Origin: an uncultured Clostridium sp.
Lineage (GTDB): Bacteria > Bacillota > Clostridia > TANB77 > CAG-508
Assembly: GCA_947428535.1 (NCBI GenBank)
Contig: CANEMG010000021.1
Location: forward strand, 1 to 9,103
Direction: 5' to 3'
DNA: 9,103 nt
Shown: one piece after another, positions 6,719 through 9,103 of the stretch
Layout: every line of letters starts with the position of its first letter
Position numbering within the stretch: the first letter of the stretch is position 1
The notes under the pieces: generated by a model
The model's input: only the letters and a program-made list of their open reading frames with translations
Database searches by the model: none
Told to the model about the DNA's origin: nothing
Program-made: the position numbers and the translations under genes

Positions 6719-7940
6719 TAGAGCTACACAAGCTTTAAGGCAAACTGGATCAGCAGGAAAACCATTAGCAGTTTTAGCCCCTGCTCTTGATAAAAAAATA
6801 ATAACTCCTGCTAGTATATATTTAGATGAAGCAACTACTTTTAATGATGGAACTGATGAAGGTTACTCTCCTACTGATTATAATGATTATAGAGGTTCTT
6901 TAACTGTAAGACAAGCAACAGAATCTTCTCAAAATATTCCATTCGTAAAAATTATGGAGCAAGTTACCCCAAAAATATCTATTCAATATATGAAAAAAAT
7001 GGGAATAACTACTCTTACTAAAACTGATGAGAATTTAAATTTAGCTTTAGGTGGTTTAGATAAAGGTATCACTCCTTTAGAAATGGCTGCTGCATATGCT
7101 TGCATTGCAAATGATGGCTTTTATATAGAACCTACATTCTATTCTAAAATAGAAAATAGTATTGGAAAAACAGTAGTAAAATCTAAATTAAATAAAAAGA
7201 AAGTACTTTCAAAACAAGTTGCTTGTCTTTTAAAATCATTACTTAAAGAACCTGTAAATGGTGCTTTAGGAACAGCTAAATATTGTAAAATTTCTGGAAT
7301 TGATGTTGCAGCAAAAACTGGTACTACTAACGATGATTATGATAGATGGCTTTGTGGATTTACTCCATATTATTCAGCAGCAACTTGGTTTGGTTTTGAT
7401 TTTAATGAAACTATAAACTTTAATAGAAAAAACCCATCTGGACAAATTTGGGCTAATGTTATGAAAAAAATACATTCTGGATTAAGTAATTCAAGTTTCG
7501 AAGTTCCTTCTGGACTTGAAACAGTTGAAATATGTACTACATCTGGAGAAATTGCAAACAATGGTTGTCCACACTCATATACAGAATACTTTTTACCTGG
7601 AACAGTACCTATAACATATTGTATAAAACACACTGGATCTTCTACAACAAAACCGCAAAAAACAAATACTACTAAAACTCCTACTGATACTCAAGAACAG
7701 CCATCAACTACTCAAGTTCCTACACAAAATGATAGTTCTTCTACAAAAGTGCCAACAGAAAATACAGCTACACCTCCGGCAACAAGTAAACCTACATCAA
7801 ATACTACAAATAATTCTTCAAATACTGTACCAGAAACATCTACAAATACAGTAACTCCTCCTTCTTCTGAAACTGATGGTTCTGATACAGATGATGATAC
7901 AAACTTCTTTGATAGTGATGACAACACATTCGAACAATAA
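6666..7940 (+). CDS. Class A PBP, 3' part: transpeptidase domain and PTS-rich tail, other frame
   Basis: This is the continuation of the same PBP in the +1 frame. True homology resumes at 6672 with GCVGGLGEKETSRGFNRATQ, which fits directly after VIIDHSTGQVV of the 5' part. The rejoined protein is 796 aa. In repaired numbering the active-site motifs are present: S401-A-G-K404 (in RQTGSAGKP), S460-Q-N462 (in ESSQNIPFVK) and K589-T-G-T. The usual post-domain segment VEICTTSGEIANNGCP…YFLPGTVP…YC is intact, with Cys662, Cys673 and Cys691. About 100 residues of Thr/Ser/Pro/Asn-rich sequence follow, ending in a run rich in Asp. This resembles the wall-spanning tails of Firmicute PBP1 proteins. The TTG at 6666 is only the first possible start in this frame. 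It has no ribosome binding site and would lie inside the domain, so independent translation is unlikely. The absence of further damage suggests a very recent mutation, recoding or a sequence error. Confidence 0.87.
   Translation: MYGCVGGLGEKETSRGFNRATQALRQTGSAGKPLAVLAPALDKKIITPASIYLDEATTFNDGTDEGYSPTDYNDYRGSLTVRQATESSQNIPFVKIMEQVTPKISIQYMKKMGITTLTKTDENLNLALGGLDKGITPLEMAAAYACIANDGFYIEPTFYSKIENSIGKTVVKSKLNKKKVLSKQVACLLKSLLKEPVNGALGTAKYCKISGIDVAAKTGTTNDDYDRWLCGFTPYYSAATWFGFDFNETINFNRKNPSGQIWANVMKKIHSGLSNSSFEVPSGLETVEICTTSGEIANNGCPHSYTEYFLPGTVPITYCIKHTGSSTTKPQKTNTTKTPTDTQEQPSTTQVPTQNDSSSTKVPTENTATPPATSKPTSNTTNNSSNTVPETSTNTVTPPSSETDGSDTDDDTNFFDSDDNTFEQ
6671..6671 (+). other. Single-base frameshift site in the PBP gene
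   Basis: The 5' frame reads GTT GTA CGG TTG TGT TGG. Leaving out C6671 gives GTT GTA GGT TGT GTT GGT, which encodes V-V-G-C-V-G and continues the family sequence into the transpeptidase domain. No homopolymer is at the point of the shift. The exact extra base could be any within about 6666-6672. Confidence 0.85.
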
Positions 7941-7957
7941 ATTATATGATCTAATAT

Positions 7958-8029
7958 TTAGTTATATTATATTAATAGCATTACAATTCTTAGTTGAAGT
8001 AATTTCAAATATTAATATAATATAACTAA
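7958..8029. repeat. Perfect 20-bp inverted repeat between convergent genes
   Basis: The left arm 7958-7977 (TTAGTTATATTATATTAATA) is the exact reverse complement of 8010-8029. The 32-nt loop contains a further ATTAC/GTAAT pair (7980-7984 with 7999-8003). It begins 17 nt after the PBP stop and ends one base before the stop codon of the convergent gene. It may serve as a bidirectional terminator for both, but the stem is almost pure A/T and has no T tract after it. A miniature mobile element or cruciform site is an alternative. Confidence 0.75.
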
Positions 8030-8030
8030 T

Positions 8031-8732
8031 TTAATTTGAATTTAAAATCCAATTTATAATTTCTTTTTTTATTTCAAAATATTCTTCTTTTTCGAATTGC
8101 ATATTTGCAATACAGTATTTTTTATCAGCAATATGTGAACAGAACATGCATTCATCAAGATTTTTTGCATCTTGTATAAAAAAAGAATTACTTATTTGTG
8201 CTGAGCAAATTACATTGTAACTATTTATACAATCTCCAGAATCATCTACTCTTATGCAAAAACTTGATCCTCCTGTTCTTTGACATCCTAATATAAATTC
8301 AGAATTAGCACATCCATCACAAAATAAAATGTTTTTACATTCTCTACAATCCAATGATCTATATACATTTTCCGACCTATAAACAGTATCACTTTTCGAA
8401 ACATTTATCGAATCATACAGCCTTTCTGTTGTTGTATAATTTATTTTTTTCCATATTTTTAGTATATCTTCTAATGAAGATATATCTCTTTTTTTCATCA
8501 TCCACCCATGTTGTTCACTATAAAGTTCCATATTCTTCTGAGATATAAATCTTTTTGGGTTTGTTGATTCTGCCCAAGTTACCCTTGAAGTAAAACTATC
8601 AGTAACTTTCTGTGGCAGTTTTATATCAAAAGCAAACTTATTTAGTAGTTCTTCTAGTGTATATTTATTATTTGTTTCAAAAATATTTTTAAATATTTTA
8701 TTTACTGTTTGCAAAGCTTCTTTATTATTCAC
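8031..8732 (-). CDS. Cys-rich protein with nonapeptide cysteine ladder, unknown function (233 aa)
   Basis: The first ~115 residues contain no cysteine and look helical (TLEELLNKF, SLEDILKIWKK). Residues 119-207 hold 11 cysteines. Cys132, 141, 150, 159 and 168 are exactly nine residues apart, as are 129/138 and 198/207. NS pairs recur at 143, 170 and 182. The C-terminal C195-x2-C198-x8-C207-I-A-N-M-Q-F-x-K-E-E-Y block matches a pattern I recall from uncharacterised phage and candidate-phylum proteins ('CxxC…YCIxNxQYxKEEY'), with no known function. A metal-binding or parallel β-helix fold is plausible (inference). There is no signal peptide. The start is GTG 8730-8732, with AGGAGG at 8743-8748 ten bases upstream. 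It overlaps the end of the upstream ATPase gene by 8 nt, so translation is probably coupled. Three of nine arginines use AGG, unlike the rest of the window. Confidence 0.82.
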   Translation of the reverse strand: MNNKEALQTVNKIFKNIFETNNKYTLEELLNKFAFDIKLPQKVTDSFTSRVTWAESTNPKRFISQKNMELYSEQHGWMMKKRDISSLEDILKIWKKINYTTTERLYDSINVSKSDTVYRSENVYRSLDCRECKNILFCDGCANSEFILGCQRTGGSSFCIRVDDSGDCINSYNVICSAQISNSFFIQDAKNLDECMFCSHIADKKYCIANMQFEKEEYFEIKKEIINWILNSN

Positions 8733-9103
8733 TAGCTAACTTCCTCCTTCCTGTAGACTGTGATTTCATTAGTTCTTTTAAACTTACTTCTGCATTTATT
8801 AAGAATTTACTTTTTTTCTTCTCTTCTTTTACGTTATCTATTTTTGTTTCTTCTTCTAGTTCTGTTTTTCTTGGATACGATTTTGCATCTAAAGTATTTG
8901 CTTTAAAAGCTGGAATAACTTTTCCGAAACCTACTTACTCTAACTATACATTCTCTATTTGCTAATTCTGATAGCATCTTAACTTTTGCGAAATGAGAAT
9001 CATGAACAGCCAATTCCATTAACATGTTTTTGCTTAAAATAATTGCATCTTCTCTTGATACTCTAAAAGTATAGTAATTAACTACATTAGAAAATATGGC
9101 TTT
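8725..9103 (-). pseudogene. C-terminal end of a VirB4/VirD4-like conjugation ATPase, frameshifted and cut by window edge
   Basis: Reading in from 9103, the sequence SNVVNYYTFRVSREDAIILSK…LANRECIVRVS, followed in the +1 frame by GFGKVIPAFKANTLDA, resembles the C-terminal lobe of type IV secretion or conjugative ATPases. That family reads 'SNvg…FRvsreDAeiLak…eLaNlpnrea.VRv..fGk…Pfka.TL'. I cannot separate VirD4/TraG, VirB4 and HerA/DUF87 types from this fragment. After it come a Lys/Glu-rich linker (ELEEETKIDNVKEEKKKSKF) and the end MKSQSTGRRKLASE. The first frame stops at 8903-8905. The second reads from about 8931 to the TAA at 8725-8727. One extra base near 8932 explains this. The last codons contain AGG AGG, which is also the ribosome binding site of the next gene. 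The upstream part of the gene, with any Walker motifs, lies outside the window. Confidence 0.6.

Noticed and set aside
6660..6720. Reassignment of CGG as the explanation of the PBP break.
   Set aside because: A changed codon meaning would not restore the frame. The similarity resumes in another frame, so an extra base or a ribosomal shift is required.
7370..7927. Minus-strand frames opposite the PBP transpeptidase domain and tail.
   Set aside because: They are antisense to coding sequence with clear KTG motif and family similarity, and the Val/Ser-rich translation is an artefact of the Thr/Ser-rich tail.
1..9103. tRNA, rRNA, CRISPR arrays, riboswitches and insertion-sequence transposases.
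   Set aside because: I saw no cloverleaf-like GC-rich segment, no spaced direct repeats, no recognised riboswitch core and no transposase motifs anywhere on either strand.

Overview
The window is very AT-rich, uses AGA for almost every arginine, has strong AGGAGG-type ribosome binding sites, and carries a spoVM-type sporulation peptide. This points to a low-GC, endospore-forming Firmicute of the class Clostridia, probably an uncultured gut or anaerobic lineage. That placement is an inference from gene families and composition. No rRNA or marker gene is present to name a genus.

Left part (1-2875, all minus strand). A hairpin terminator sits at the edge. Next comes a two-gene micro-operon of very small genes: a 51-aa hydrophobic peptide (174-329) followed by a 25-aa SpoVM homologue (86-163), whose ribosome binding site overlaps the stop codon of the first gene. 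A second terminator (410-441) separates it from a probable three-gene operon read from a promoter at 2844-2872: an AlkD-like DNA glycosylase (2034-2726), a CmpB-type polytopic membrane protein with a long basic cytoplasmic tail (918-1979), and an acidic protein with a CxxC-x4-CxxC cluster (448-903).

Middle part (2876-7940). A patatin-like phospholipase (2876-3742) and a membrane-anchored 487-aa protein of unknown function (3852-5315) lie on the minus strand, separated by a GC-capped terminator. A 233-nt divergent region holds a near-consensus promoter for the 487-aa gene (TTGAAA-17-TATAAT) and a weaker promoter for a plus-strand class A penicillin-binding protein. The PBP is complete in domain order but is broken into two frames by one extra base at about 6671. 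The repaired product would be 796 aa.

Right part (7941-9103). A perfect 20-bp inverted repeat lies between the PBP and a convergent minus-strand gene. That gene (8031-8732) encodes a cysteine-rich protein with cysteines every nine residues. It starts with GTG inside the end of an upstream gene that looks like the C-terminal end of a VirB4/VirD4-type conjugation ATPase, cut by the window edge and itself carrying a +1 frameshift at about 8932. Higher AGG codon use here suggests an accessory or mobile segment.

Functionally, the window combines cell-envelope work (PBP, membrane proteins, phospholipase), DNA repair and sporulation, next to what may be the edge of a conjugative element. The points most worth following are the two tiny sporulation-linked genes, the two +1 frameshifts that share an NGG-T context, and the Cys-nonapeptide protein coupled to the ATPase.
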